A stretch of DNA of 64,000 nucleotides, taken from positions 1 to 64,000 of the forward strand of contig NZ_RQWJ01000003.1 of the NCBI RefSeq assembly GCF_003934285.1, in the 5' to 3' direction. Shown one piece after another: positions 16,134-25,253 of the stretch. A program made the translations under genes and the position numbers. The notes under the pieces were generated by a model that searched no databases, was not told where the DNA came from, and was given only the letters and a program-made list of their open reading frames with translations. How positions within the stretch are numbered: the first letter of the stretch is position 1; every line of letters begins with the position of its first letter. This stretch comes from Brevundimonas fluminis. GTDB lineage: Bacteria; Pseudomonadota; Alphaproteobacteria; Caulobacterales; Caulobacteraceae.

Positions 16134-16994
16134 ATGCGTTGGACCGAGGCAGGACGCCGGATCGCGGGGGGCACCGTCACGGCGGCGCTGTGCCTCGTCG
16201 CCGGCGCGGCCGCGGCCCAGACCTCCATCCGCCAGACCTGGGGCGACGGGACCGACGCGACCTCGCGGTTGAACCGCGCGGCGCCGGCCGCCGCGCTGGC
16301 CTCCAGCTCCGGCTTTTCCGACCCCGGCCCGTCCGCGACCCGCGTCATGGCCCAGCCGGACTCGCCCTGGGTCGCGGTCCAGCGCGACGTCTGGGTCGAG
16401 GGCGAAGGCGCCACCGACCGCTTCCGCCTGACCCGCTCCGGCCAGATGCAGCGCGTCGACGGCTCCCCCCTGCCGCCGGGGCCGATGGACGCGGCCATGC
16501 TGGATTCCGAAGCCTTCGATCTGAGCTACACGCGCGGTTGGCCGACGGCGATCGCCCGCACGGAGTCCGGCCTTGAGGTGTCGCTGACGCCGCACGCCGG
16601 CATCGGCCTGGGCTCGCGAGGCGGTTCGGCCGAGGCCGGGGCGACGCTGAAGATCGGCAACGATCTGGAGCGCATGGTGCCGGACGGTTCGGAAGCCTTC
16701 GGCGACCGTCCGCGCTGGTACGTCTACGCCGCCGGCTCCGGCCGCGCCGTCGGCTACAACTTCGCCCGCACCCGGGACGGCGGCTTCGCCCGATCCGGCG
16801 TCAGCCACGACTCCGGGGCCTTCATCGGCGACGCCTCGCTGGGCGTCGCCATGCGTCAGGGCCCCGTCCACGGGTCCGTCGGACTGGTTTACCGCGAGGT
16901 CGAGGTCGAGGGCATGCGCCTCGGCGAGGGCGTCGACACCGACGTCAGCGAGGGCCTGTTCGCCTTCCAGCTGTCGATCAAGCCGGAATGGTGA
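16134..16994 (+). CDS. Exported protein, probable outer-membrane beta-barrel
   Basis: This 286-aa protein has a clear signal peptide (cleavage near AAAAQ, residue 28). Its remainder is rich in alternating hydrophobic/polar stretches such as GLEVSLTPHAGIGLGSRGG, PVHGSVGLVYREVEVEGMR and FAFQLSIKPEW. The aromatic C-terminal residue and strand-like pattern suggest a small outer-membrane barrel. I do not recognise a specific family, and no catalytic motif is evident. GAGGGG with a 6-nt spacer before ATG 16134 supports the start. It follows nrdA by 128 bp but has no obvious link to it. Confidence 0.7.
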   Translation: MRWTEAGRRIAGGTVTAALCLVAGAAAAQTSIRQTWGDGTDATSRLNRAAPAAALASSSGFSDPGPSATRVMAQPDSPWVAVQRDVWVEGEGATDRFRLTRSGQMQRVDGSPLPPGPMDAAMLDSEAFDLSYTRGWPTAIARTESGLEVSLTPHAGIGLGSRGGSAEAGATLKIGNDLERMVPDGSEAFGDRPRWYVYAAGSGRAVGYNFARTRDGGFARSGVSHDSGAFIGDASLGVAMRQGPVHGSVGLVYREVEVEGMRLGEGVDTDVSEGLFAFQLSIKPEW

Positions 16995-16998
16995 GCGG

Positions 16999-18741
16999 CT
17001 AGTAGGCGACCACGCCTTCGCGCCGGTCGTCGGCGCCGCCGTCCCAGCGCCAGACGTCGTCCGGGCCTCGCCGCCAGATCGCGCCATGCAGGCCCGAGTT
17101 CTCGCTGGTGTTCGGCCGGATCACGATCCCCCGCTCGCCCAGGGCCGCGCGCAGGCCGGGCGAGAACCGCTCGGCGTCCGCGCCGAAGCCGTCGCCGCGC
17201 GCCACCAGATTGGGCAGGTCGAAGGCCGCCTGCATCGGCAGGCCCCAGTCCAGAACCCCCACCAGCGCCTTGACGTTGTAGGCCAGGATCGAGGTCCCGC
17301 CGGGCGAGCCCAGCGCCGCGACGAAGCGGCCGTTCATGTCCAGCACGATGATCGGCGACATCGACGACCTCGGCCGCTTGCCCGGCGCGACCGCATTGGC
17401 GGCCGGCCGGCCGTCTTCGCGCAGGGGCTCGAACGAGAAGTCGGTCAGCTGGTTGTTCAGGAAGAAGCCCGCCGCCATCCGGCCCGAACCGAACACGCTT
17501 TCGACCGTGGTCGTCATGCTGACCACGTCGCCCTCGGCGTCCACCACGACGAAGTGGCTGGTGCCCGACGGCTCCTGCGTCGCGTCGAAACCGCGGATCA
17601 CGCCGCCCGGCGGCCGCCCGGCCTCGGCCGCGCCCGTCAGGGTCAGGGCCAGCTCCGCCCGTTCGGCGACGTAGCCCTCGTCCAGCATCCCCTGCACCGG
17701 CACGCCGGTGAAGGCCGGGTCGCCGACGTACCGGTCACGGTCGGCGTACATGACGCGCTGCAGCTGGGCGAAGGTCACCCAGGCGTCGACGCTCCCGGGG
17801 CCCTCCAGGATGGCCGGCACGGTCTCGGCCATGCCGAGGAACTGCAGGACCGCCACTCCCGACGACGGCGGCGGCGGCACGCAGACGAGATAGAGGCGGT
17901 AGGGTCGGCACAGCGCCCCGCGCTCCTTGGGCTCATAGGCCGCGAGATCGGCCGCCGACAGCGCTCCCGGGCGCGGCTGGGCGCCCACGGCGGTCAGGAT
18001 CTCGGCGGCGATCCGGCCTTCGTACAGTGTGTCCGGCCCGCCCGCGGCCAGCTCGGCCACGGTACGCGCATAGGCCGGATTCTTCAGGACGTCGCCGGCG
18101 ACCACGCGGCTCCCGTCCGGCTTGCTGAAATAGGCCTCGGCCCACGGCGTGCCGCCCTGCCCGCTGCGCGAGGCGGCGAAGCCGGCCAGTCTCGGCGACA
18201 CGACGAAGCCGTCGCGCGCCAGCCGCTCGGCGTCGTCGAACAGGGCGCTCCATGCCAGCCGGCCGTGCTTCTCGTGCGCCATGCCCAGCATCGCCACCGC
18301 CCCGGGCACGCCGGTGGAGCGGCCAGACAGCACGGCGTCTCGGAAATCCAGCGGCTTGCCGTCCTCATGGAACAGCTCCGGCGTCGCCGCGGCCGGCGCC
18401 GTCTCGCGCCCGTCGAAGCTGGTGATGTCGCCGGTTTCGGCGTCGTAATGCATCATGAAGGCGCCGCCGCCCAGGCCCGACGACTGCGGCTCCACCAGCC
18501 CCAGCACCGCCTGGATCGCCACCGCGGCGTCGACGGACGACCCTCCCTCGCGCAGCACCTTCATTCCCGCCTCGACCGCCAGCGGATTGGCCGCCGCGAC
18601 GAACGGCCCCCGCGCCGGCGGCGGGGCCGGAGCCGCCGCCGGCGCAGGCGTCGTCGTCGGCGCGCCGACGCAGCCTCCCGCGACCAGCAGGGCGGCCGAA
18701 GCCAGGGCGAGCAAGGCGCGACGGGAGAAGCTGGCGGTCAT
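16999..18741 (-). CDS. ggt: Gamma-glutamyltransferase (lipoprotein)
   Basis: This 580-aa Ntn-hydrolase of the gamma-glutamyltranspeptidase family transfers or hydrolyses the gamma-glutamyl group of glutathione and related amides in the periplasm. The autoprocessing/nucleophile threonine is T394 in EPSGTSHFVVVDAEG; processing there would give large and small subunits. Also visible are GLGGGAFMMHYD near the N-terminus, FDGRETAP, and the RPRSSMSPIIV and GSPGGTSI small-subunit motifs. The N-terminus carries a lipobox (LLVAGGC, Cys24), so it is probably a lipoprotein. The chosen ATG (18741) excludes a long non-homologous upstream extension. Confidence 0.93.
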   Translation of the reverse strand: MTASFSRRALLALASAALLVAGGCVGAPTTTPAPAAAPAPPPARGPFVAAANPLAVEAGMKVLREGGSSVDAAVAIQAVLGLVEPQSSGLGGGAFMMHYDAETGDITSFDGRETAPAAATPELFHEDGKPLDFRDAVLSGRSTGVPGAVAMLGMAHEKHGRLAWSALFDDAERLARDGFVVSPRLAGFAASRSGQGGTPWAEAYFSKPDGSRVVAGDVLKNPAYARTVAELAAGGPDTLYEGRIAAEILTAVGAQPRPGALSAADLAAYEPKERGALCRPYRLYLVCVPPPPSSGVAVLQFLGMAETVPAILEGPGSVDAWVTFAQLQRVMYADRDRYVGDPAFTGVPVQGMLDEGYVAERAELALTLTGAAEAGRPPGGVIRGFDATQEPSGTSHFVVVDAEGDVVSMTTTVESVFGSGRMAAGFFLNNQLTDFSFEPLREDGRPAANAVAPGKRPRSSMSPIIVLDMNGRFVAALGSPGGTSILAYNVKALVGVLDWGLPMQAAFDLPNLVARGDGFGADAERFSPGLRAALGERGIVIRPNTSENSGLHGAIWRRGPDDVWRWDGGADDRREGVVAY

Positions 18742-18825
18742 GCCTCGACACCTAGGGGAGGGGGGCGCTTGCGCCAACCCCGCGCGCCGTGCCTCATGCG
18801 CGGCAGACCCGTCACGGAGCCCGTC

Positions 18826-19362
18826 ATGATCCGCCCGCTCGCCGCCGCCCTCGTGCTCGCCCTCGCCGCCACGCCGGCCCTGTCGCAGGAGGCGCCGGCC
18901 ACGGCCGCGGCCCCCGCCCACGTGCCGAACCCGGCGGACGTGGAGACGCTCGACGGCATCATGGCCGCCCTCTACGACGTCATCTCCGGCCCGGCGGGCC
19001 CGCGCGACTGGGACCGGTTCAACGGCCTGTTCCTGCCCGGCGCGATCATGGGCGGCTCCGGCCCCGTGCGCGACGGGGTCGCCCGGCTGCGCCTCGGCGG
19101 CACCGCCGACTACGCCCGCAACTCCGGCGCCTATTTCATGGAGCACGCCTTCTTCGAGCGCGAGGTCGGACGCAAGGTGCAGCAGTGGGGCCCCCTGACC
19201 CAGGTGCTGAGCGCCTATGAGACGCTGGAGGTCGAGGGCGGCCCTGTGGTCCAGAGCGGAGTCAACTCGGTCACCCTGTTCAACGACGGCAAGCGGTGGT
19301 GGATCACCTCCATCACCTGGGCCGGATCGGCCGAGGATCGGCCCATGCCCACGGACTGGTGA
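18826..19362 (+). CDS. Exported NTF2/SnoaL-like protein of unknown function
   Basis: This 178-aa protein has a signal peptide (MIRPLAAALVLALAATPALSQ). Its mature domain has the layout of NTF2/SnoaL-like folds: an N-terminal helix with DWDRFNGLFLPGAIMGG, then strands including EVGRKVQQWGPLTQVLSAYE and a final WWITSITWAG. These folds form a cone-shaped pocket, but no catalytic residues can be assigned. GGAG seven bases before ATG 18826 supports that start over ATG 18796. It is divergent from ggt, and a strong hairpin follows its stop. Confidence 0.72.
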   Translation: MIRPLAAALVLALAATPALSQEAPATAAAPAHVPNPADVETLDGIMAALYDVISGPAGPRDWDRFNGLFLPGAIMGGSGPVRDGVARLRLGGTADYARNSGAYFMEHAFFEREVGRKVQQWGPLTQVLSAYETLEVEGGPVVQSGVNSVTLFNDGKRWWITSITWAGSAEDRPMPTDW

Positions 19363-19372
19363 CCGGACCGAA

Positions 19373-19413
19373 AACCGTTCGGGCACGGCTTGCCTTGCCG
19401 CGCCCGAACCGTT
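19373..19413 (+). terminator. Strong hairpin after the NTF2-like gene
   Basis: A 17-nt inverted repeat (19373-19389 with 19397-19413) has only two mismatches and a 7-nt loop, starting 11 nt after the stop codon. It is followed by GTTAG and not by a T-run, so it is not a canonical intrinsic terminator. It is more likely a termination or 3'-end-protecting structure separating this gene from the tRNA. Confidence 0.5.
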
Positions 19414-19444
19414 AGATGACCGCCCTCGCCGTCAAGGCCAGTGC

Positions 19445-19521
19445 GCACCCGTAGCTCAGCTGGATAGAGCACCAGACTACGAATCTGGGGGTCAGGAGTT
19501 CGAATCTCTTCGGGTGCGCCA
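19445..19521 (+). tRNA. tRNA-Arg (anticodon ACG)
   Basis: This 77-nt cloverleaf has acceptor stem GCACCCG/CGGGTGC, D-arm AGCTCAGCTGGATAGAGC, anticodon stem-loop CCAGA-CTACGAA-TCTGG with anticodon ACG, a T-arm with GTTCGAATC, discriminator G and an encoded CCA. ACG is normally edited to ICG by TadA and reads CGU/CGC/CGA. Confidence 0.97.
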
Positions 19522-19793
19522 TTTCCTCTCCAGCCGGTTTCGGTGGCTGGAGACGGCTTGACGCCTGGACCAGGCCGGCGGCCGCGAAGGCGGTCAGAAG
19601 GAAGGTCTTGAGGTTCATTTCCCTGAGGCTCCCGGCGGCGGGAATCGCCCCATGCGCCCCGACCGTCGGCAGACGTTTGCGTCTGTGAAGGTGAGCGTCC
19701 TGTTCGCGCACTGAGGGACGCGCGGACGCCGCCCTCTCGACAGCGGCCCCGCTTGGTGCCTGACTGCGAGATTCCTTCGATCAGGACTCTCGC
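19522..19793. other. Intergenic region after tRNA-Arg, with a signal-peptide-like remnant on the minus strand
   Basis: No real gene is seen in these 272 bp. On the minus strand an ATG at 19618 (preceded by AGGGAA) opens MNLKTFLLTAFAAAGLVQAS, a convincing signal peptide. The frame then runs straight into the antisense of the tRNA and ends at 19412. This looks like the broken 5' end of an exported-protein gene joined to the tRNA 3' end, or a chance reading frame. The URC1 ribosome binding site (AGGACT) lies at the right edge. Confidence 0.35.
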
Positions 19794-21050
19794 ATGACGT
19801 CGAACCGCAGCGGGCACATCCGGCTCAATTCCCACCCCGGCGGCGGCGCGGCCACCCGGTTTCCGGTCGACTGGGGCGCGGCGACGGCGCGGGAGCGCGG
19901 CCCGGTCGTGGCCTCGGCGCGCGCCGGGTCGGATCGCAACGCCATGGGCGCGCACGGCGGCGCCTACTCCCTGTACAGGGCGCTGGCCATTTCGTCGGGC
20001 GCGATGAGCGCCGGCGCGCGGCCGGACCTGACCGACACCTTCCCGACCCACGCCTTCGGGCCCTTCGAGCAGTGGCGCGATCCGGCGAGGATCGTGTCGC
20101 TGGACCCCTGGGGCCATCTGGTGGCCGAGGCCTTCGCCGACGAGATCCGCGACGGACTGGACGTGCGGCCGACCATCGCCGTGACGAAAGCGCGGCTCAG
20201 CCTGCCGGAGATCGGTCAGGCCATCGACGCCGGCCGCCTGTCCGTCGACGGGACGGTCGTTCACGAAACCCGCGACGTGGCGGTGACCAAGGCGGCGATC
20301 GACCCCGTCTGGTGGTTGCCCGGCATCGCCGAACGCTTCGGCGTGACCGAGACGGCCCTGCGCCGGGCCCTCTTCGAGGAGACCGGCGGCATGTACGCCG
20401 ACCTGGTGACCCGGCCGGACCTGAAGGTCTTCCTGCCGCCCATCGGGGGCATCACCCTGTACGTGTTCGGCGACCCGGCGAAGATCGGCGATCCGGCCCA
20501 CAGGCTGACCTGCCGCGTGCACGACGAGTGCAACGGATCGGACGTCTTCGGCTCCGACATCTGCACCTGCCGCCCTTACCTGACCCACGGCATCGAGGAG
20601 TGCGTACGCCAGGCGCAGGAGGGCGGCGCCGGCCTGATCGTCTACAATCGCAAGGAGGGCAGGGCGCTGGGCGAGGTGACCAAATTCCTCGTCTACAACG
20701 CCCGCAAGCGCCAGCCGGGCGGCGACCAGGCCGCCACCTATTTCGAGCGCACCGAATGTGTGGCGGGGGTGCAGGACGCGCGCTTCCAGCAGCTGATGCC
20801 CGACGTCCTGCACTGGCTGGGCGTCCGCCGCATCGACCGCTTCGTCTCCATGTCGAACATGAAGCACGACGCCCTGACCGGCGCCGGCATAGAGATCGGC
20901 GAACGCGTGCCCATCCCCGACGATCTGATTCCCGACGACGCCTCGGTCGAGATGGAGGCCAAGAAGGCCGCCGGCTACTTCGCGCCCGAGGGCGCGAGGT
21001 CGGCCGAGGAGCTGACGCAGGTGGTGGGCCGAGACCTTGGCAAGTTCTGA
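19794..21050 (+). CDS. URC1-like GTP cyclohydrolase II homologue (uracil catabolism)
   Basis: This 418-aa protein's C-terminal half is homologous to GTP cyclohydrolase II (RibA). It has RVHDECNGSDVFGSDICTC, with the zinc ligands C246, C257 and C259 in the RibA C-x10-C-x-C spacing, plus an EGRALGEVTKF segment. A roughly 200-residue N-terminal extension is absent from RibA. Followed by DUF1688 and uracil phosphoribosyltransferase genes, it matches URC1 of the yeast URC uracil-degradation route. There, URC1 is thought to open the ring of a uracil nucleotide on the way to ribosylurea. It is therefore unlikely to make riboflavin. No RibB domain is fused. Confidence 0.85.
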   Translation: MTSNRSGHIRLNSHPGGGAATRFPVDWGAATARERGPVVASARAGSDRNAMGAHGGAYSLYRALAISSGAMSAGARPDLTDTFPTHAFGPFEQWRDPARIVSLDPWGHLVAEAFADEIRDGLDVRPTIAVTKARLSLPEIGQAIDAGRLSVDGTVVHETRDVAVTKAAIDPVWWLPGIAERFGVTETALRRALFEETGGMYADLVTRPDLKVFLPPIGGITLYVFGDPAKIGDPAHRLTCRVHDECNGSDVFGSDICTCRPYLTHGIEECVRQAQEGGAGLIVYNRKEGRALGEVTKFLVYNARKRQPGGDQAATYFERTECVAGVQDARFQQLMPDVLHWLGVRRIDRFVSMSNMKHDALTGAGIEIGERVPIPDDLIPDDASVEMEAKKAAGYFAPEGARSAEELTQVVGRDLGKF

Positions 21051-22269
21051 CTCCGCCGCCGCGCGGGAGCTGCTGACGGCCGCCGCCGTGCGCACCCGCG
21101 CCCATGAGATGCTGGAGCTGGCGCTGGACGGCCGCGTCGAGGGCTGGCGCGTCGATCTCGATCGTCTGCCGGCGACGGCCCGGTTCGTCGCGGGGGTGAT
21201 CCGCGACCGGTATCCGGATCTGAAGGTCCCCTTCCACGCGCGCTGGCGGCATTTCGTCTTCGACGGGCACGACCTCTGGACCGAGGCGGCGCGCGGGACG
21301 CCGGACCCGGCGGCGCGGGCGCGGGCCGCGTTCGATCTGGCCGTGGTCTCGGTCCTGCTGGACGCCGGCGCCGGGCCGGGCTGGCGCTGGCGCGACGCGC
21401 AGACGGGCATTGAGGCGGCGCGATCCGAGGGGCTGGCGCTGGCCTCGCTCCGCCTGTTCCGGACCGGCGTCTTTTCCGACCGGCCCGCCGATCCGCTGCG
21501 CGCCGACGCGGGCGCCCTGGCGGCCCTGTCGGTCGAGGCGCTGGGGCGCGGATTCCAGGTCGGCGAGGACAATCCTCTGGCGGGGCTGGCGGGACGCGCG
21601 GCCCTGATGAACCGGCTCGGCGACCGTGTCCGCGCCCGGCCCGATCTGTTCGCCCGCGCCGACGCCCCGCGACCCGGCGGCCTGTTCGACGCCATGGCGG
21701 CCCGCGCCGTCGACGGCGTCCTTTCCGCGCCCGTCATCCTCGAGGTGCTGCTGGACGCGCTCGGCCCGATCTGGCGCGACCGCCTCAGCCTCGGCGGCGT
21801 CGATCTGGGCGACGTCTGGCGGCATCCGGCCCTGAAGCGCGACGACGCGACGGACGGCCTCGTGCCGATCCACAAGCTCAGCCAGTGGCTCAGCTATTCG
21901 CTCGTCGAGCCGCTGGTGCAGGCCGGGATCGCGGTGGCCGACCTCGACGGCCTCACGGGTCTGGCCGAGTATCGCAACGGCGGCCTGTTCCTCGACTCGG
22001 GCGTTCTGGCCCTCGCCGATCCGGCCGACGCGGACCGATCGTGGCCCGTTTCGGATCCGCGCATCGTCGCCTGGCGCGCCCTGACCGTGGCCCTGCTGGA
22101 CCGCGTCGCGCCGCTGGTGCGCGCCGAACTGGGCGCGTCGGCCGAAGCCATGCCTCTGGCCAGCATCCTCGAAGGCGGCACCTGGGCGGCCGGACGTCGC
22201 CTCGCCGCCGAACGCCGCGCCGGCGGCGGTCCGCCCCTCACCATCCTTTCCGACGGGACCGTGTTTTGA
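21037..22269 (+). CDS. URC4/DUF1688 family protein (uracil catabolism)
   Basis: This 410-aa protein of the DUF1688 family has the recognisable segments [47 protein letters not shown] and [21 protein letters not shown]1688 corresponds to yeast URC4, required for uracil use as nitrogen source; its reaction is not firmly established. The start is a TTG at 21037 inside the end of the URC1-like gene (14-nt overlap), and its TGA overlaps the upp ATG by one base. The three genes are therefore translationally coupled. Confidence 0.85.
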   Translation: MASSDSAAARELLTAAAVRTRAHEMLELALDGRVEGWRVDLDRLPATARFVAGVIRDRYPDLKVPFHARWRHFVFDGHDLWTEAARGTPDPAARARAAFDLAVVSVLLDAGAGPGWRWRDAQTGIEAARSEGLALASLRLFRTGVFSDRPADPLRADAGALAALSVEALGRGFQVGEDNPLAGLAGRAALMNRLGDRVRARPDLFARADAPRPGGLFDAMAARAVDGVLSAPVILEVLLDALGPIWRDRLSLGGVDLGDVWRHPALKRDDATDGLVPIHKLSQWLSYSLVEPLVQAGIAVADLDGLTGLAEYRNGGLFLDSGVLALADPADADRSWPVSDPRIVAWRALTVALLDRVAPLVRAELGASAEAMPLASILEGGTWAAGRRLAAERRAGGGPPLTILSDGTVF

Positions 22270-22910
22270 TGACCCACCGCATTCCCGGCGTGACCGTGGT
22301 CGACCATCCGCTGGTGCGGCACAAGCTGACCCTGATGCGGAACCGGGACACCTCCACGGCCCAGTTCCGTCGCCTCCTGCGCGAGATTTCGACCCTGCTC
22401 TGCTACGAGGTCACGCGCGACCTGCCGCTCGAGCCCGTGTCGATCCAGACGCCGGTGGAGCCCGCCGAGGGCGCGCGGCTGGCCGGAAAGAAGCTGGTTC
22501 TGGCGCCCATCCTCCGCGCCGGCGTCGGCCTTCTTGAGGGCATGCTGGATCTGATCCCCGCCGCCCGCGTGGCCCACATCGGCCTGTACCGCGACCCGGA
22601 GACGCTGGTCGCGGTCGAATACTATTTCAAGGCGCCGCTGGACGTCGCCGACCGGCTGGTGATCGTCGTCGATCCCATGCTGGCCACCGGCAACACCGCC
22701 GTCGCCGCCCTGGAACGGCTGAAGGAGCGCGGCGTCACCGACCTGCGCTTCGTCTGCCTGGTCGCCTCGCCGGAGGGCATCGAGCGGCTCAAGGCCTTCC
22801 ATCCCGACGTGCCGGTCTGGACGGCCGCCGTCGACCGCCAGCTGAACGAGCACGGCTACATCGCGCCCGGCCTCGGCGACGCCGGCGACCGCCTGTTCGG
22901 CACGCGGTAG
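22269..22910 (+). CDS. upp: Uracil phosphoribosyltransferase
   Basis: This 213-aa enzyme joins uracil and PRPP to UMP. It has the type-I PRTase PRPP loop in [18 protein letters not shown] and the uracil-binding C-terminal stretch [25 protein letters not shown]. It starts at ATG 22269, overlapping the previous stop (TGATG). In most bacteria upp serves pyrimidine salvage. Placed third in a URC1-URC4 operon it probably also supplies the nucleotide substrate for uracil degradation, as URC6/FUR1 does in yeast. Confidence 0.95.
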   Translation: MTHRIPGVTVVDHPLVRHKLTLMRNRDTSTAQFRRLLREISTLLCYEVTRDLPLEPVSIQTPVEPAEGARLAGKKLVLAPILRAGVGLLEGMLDLIPAARVAHIGLYRDPETLVAVEYYFKAPLDVADRLVIVVDPMLATGNTAVAALERLKERGVTDLRFVCLVASPEGIERLKAFHPDVPVWTAAVDRQLNEHGYIAPGLGDAGDRLFGTR

Positions 22911-22914
22911 GCCG

Positions 22915-24546
22915 TCAGCCGACCCGCGTCAGCTTCAGGTCGTGGAAGTCGTAGCTGAAGTCGGCGTCCGGACTGACGGCCTTCATGGTGGCGCGCACCG
23001 GGTGGCCGTTCTCCAGCTCGAAGGTGACGAAGACGTCCTCCTCCCGCTTGTCGGGGAAGCGTGTGCGGAAGGTCTCGCCGTCATACGGTTCCAGCGGCCC
23101 CTTCAGGGCGGGCGACCGCGTGAACTCCAGCCACAGCTGCACGTCGCGCGCCGTGATCCTGACGTCGCCGTACCAGGGATCGCGCCAGGTCCCGGCATAG
23201 GCCGACTGCGGCAGTGAGGGCTTGGCCCCCGCCGCCTGCTTCGCGTCGATCTCGGCCGCCGCGGCGAGCGAGCGGGCGTTCCCCTCGGTCTCCAGCCGCT
23301 TCGAGTCCGCGATCCAGTCGAAGGCCGGACCCATGCGCGTCGGTCCCATGATCACGTCGGCGATGCCCGAGCGCAGGGCGCGCAGCAGGAAGCTCTCCTC
23401 GGCGTTGGTGAAGTAGCTGAACCCGACCTTGCGGCCCGGCAGCAGCACCGTGCCCGAGATGCCGCCCGGCGAGCCGCCCCCGTGGGTGATCAGCCGCTCG
23501 CCGCGATAGTCCATGACCTGCCAGCCCGTGGCGTAGGTGGCCGTCACGGCGCGGCCCGGCATGTCCGGCGTCGGCCCGCCGGAGTTGGAGACGATCACGT
23601 TCGGTCGCCACATTTCGCGGCTCTGAGCTTCCGAGAACAGCCGCGTGCCGTCGGGCAGGGCGCCGTTCGCCAGCTGCACGGCCATCCACTTCGACCAGTC
23701 GACGGCGTTGGTCAGGAAGCCGCCCGCGGCCCCGGCGGCCGACCAGTCCCAGACCTCCTGCACGCTGTCGGCGATGCGCGTCATGGCGCCCTGATAGCGG
23801 AGCGGCGGACCCACCCGGCCGTGGGGCAGGGCGCATCTCGCCGGATCGGCGCCGCGCATGACGGGCAGGGTGTCGGCCATGCCAAGCCGGTCGAGGATGC
23901 GCGTCTGGACGAAGGCTTCCCACGGCAGGCCCGACGCCGCCGCCACCACCTCGCCGGCGGCGACGAACATCAGGTTGCAGTAGTGGTAGCGCGTGCGGAA
24001 CTGGTCCTCGATCGGCACGTGCGGGATCGCCGCCATGATCTCCGCCCGCGTCCGGTCCGAGTTCGGCCAGAACAGCAGGTCGCCCGCGCCCAGGCCGAAG
24101 CCGATGCGGTGGCTGACCAGGTCGCGCACCGTCACCATGTCGTTCAGCCCGGGCTTCGACAGGCTGAAGCCGGGCAGGTAGTCGCGCACCGGCGCGTCCC
24201 ACTTCACCTTGCCCTCGTCGACCAGAATGGCCAGCGCGGCGCAGGTCACCGCCTTGGTGTTGGACGCCACGGCGAACAGGGTCCGCTCGTCCGCCGCCCC
24301 CGGCCGGTCCATCGCCTTCACGCCATAGCCCCGCGTCAGGATCGCCTGTCCGTCCTTGACCACCGCCACCGACAGCGCCGGCTGGTCGGGCCACGCCTCC
24401 AGACATTTCCGCACGTACGCGTCGACGGCCTCCGCCAGCGCCGCGTCGTCGTTGGCGGCGTCCTGCGCCCACGAGATCGAGGGCAGGGCGGCGGCCGCGC
24501 CGGCCGTGGCGAACAGGGCCGACCGGCGGCTGAGACGAACGGACAT
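22915..24546 (-). CDS. Serine beta-lactamase-like hydrolase (class C/esterase family)
   Basis: This 543-aa member of the beta-lactamase/penicillin-binding-like serine hydrolases has a Tat-type signal (LSRRSALFATAGAAAALPSISWA). The catalytic S-x-x-K is in ASNTKAVTC, the Y-x-N motif is YCNLMF, and a HGG-type third motif is ITHGGGSPGGISG. A C-terminal domain of about 140 residues follows, of the kind often seen after this fold. Such proteins are usually esterases or peptidases; there is no reason to call it a resistance enzyme. Its stop is 4 bp from the convergent upp stop. Confidence 0.85.
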   Translation of the reverse strand: MSVRLSRRSALFATAGAAAALPSISWAQDAANDDAALAEAVDAYVRKCLEAWPDQPALSVAVVKDGQAILTRGYGVKAMDRPGAADERTLFAVASNTKAVTCAALAILVDEGKVKWDAPVRDYLPGFSLSKPGLNDMVTVRDLVSHRIGFGLGAGDLLFWPNSDRTRAEIMAAIPHVPIEDQFRTRYHYCNLMFVAAGEVVAAASGLPWEAFVQTRILDRLGMADTLPVMRGADPARCALPHGRVGPPLRYQGAMTRIADSVQEVWDWSAAGAAGGFLTNAVDWSKWMAVQLANGALPDGTRLFSEAQSREMWRPNVIVSNSGGPTPDMPGRAVTATYATGWQVMDYRGERLITHGGGSPGGISGTVLLPGRKVGFSYFTNAEESFLLRALRSGIADVIMGPTRMGPAFDWIADSKRLETEGNARSLAAAAEIDAKQAAGAKPSLPQSAYAGTWRDPWYGDVRITARDVQLWLEFTRSPALKGPLEPYDGETFRTRFPDKREEDVFVTFELENGHPVRATMKAVSPDADFSYDFHDLKLTRVG

Positions 24547-24614
24547 GAGGCGACGCTCCCGAAGACTGTGGCGCGGACGCTAGCGCGGCCGACGGGGGCC
24601 GTCCACGCCGCGCC

Positions 24615-25253
24615 TCACCGCGTCTGCCACGCCGTCCAGATCGCCACCGCCGCGATCCCGCCGGCCATCAGGGCGCGCACGACGGGCCCCTGCGCCCGGG
24701 CGAGGGCGACCCGCCCAGCGCGGTCGGCACCCAGCACGATGGCCCCGTGCACCGCCGTCGCCACGGCCACATGCCCGGCCCCCAGCGTCAGCGCCTGCAT
24801 CCAGGGCGCGGCGTGGTCAGGCCGCATGAAGCCGGGCAGCAGCGCCACGTACAGCACGGCCGCCTTCGGGTTCAGCAGATTGCCGACCAGCCCGCGCAGG
24901 AACAGTCCCCGCCGGGGGTCAGCGTCGACCACGGCCACGTCGTGCGGCGGCGCGCGCCACGCCTCCCACGCCAGCCACAGCAGGAAGCCGACGCCGGCCC
25001 ACCGCAGACCCTGATACAGCGCCGGCGCACGCGCCAGCGCCTGACTGACCCCCACGGCGGCGGCGACCATCCACGCGCCAAGACCCAGGGCCACGCCCGC
25101 CACGGCCGCAAGCCCCGCCGCCCGCCCGCGCCCCGCCGCGACCAGCGCCAGCCAGCCCATGTTGGGTCCGGGAGTCAGCTCGATCAGCAGCACGGCGACC
25201 AGAAAGGGCAGGATCACGCCCGGGTCGACGGGCCAGGCCGAATGGGGGATCAC
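24615..25253 (-). CDS. LysE/RhtB-family amino-acid exporter
   Basis: This 212-aa inner-membrane protein of about six helices has the family's N-terminal TPGPNM motif (ELTPGPNMGWLALVAAGRGR) and the NPKAAVLYVALLPGF segment in the middle. LysE/RhtB proteins export amino acids such as lysine, homoserine or threonine using the proton gradient; the substrate here cannot be told. It starts at GTG 25253. It is divergent from clpB and shares the 153-bp gap between them. Confidence 0.88.
   Translation of the reverse strand: MIPHSAWPVDPGVILPFLVAVLLIELTPGPNMGWLALVAAGRGRAAGLAAVAGVALGLGAWMVAAAVGVSQALARAPALYQGLRWAGVGFLLWLAWEAWRAPPHDVAVVDADPRRGLFLRGLVGNLLNPKAAVLYVALLPGFMRPDHAAPWMQALTLGAGHVAVATAVHGAIVLGADRAGRVALARAQGPVVRALMAGGIAAVAIWTAWQTR

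Noticed and set aside
19412..19711. A 99-codon minus-strand frame across tRNA-Arg
   Set aside because: Most of it is antisense to the tRNA, a classic false protein. Only its signal-peptide-like start is noted as a possible remnant.
22915..24546. Antibiotic-resistance beta-lactamase
   Set aside because: It has the S-x-x-K/Y-x-N fold motifs but an extra C-terminal domain and family features of esterase/peptidase-type relatives; there is no basis for a resistance call.
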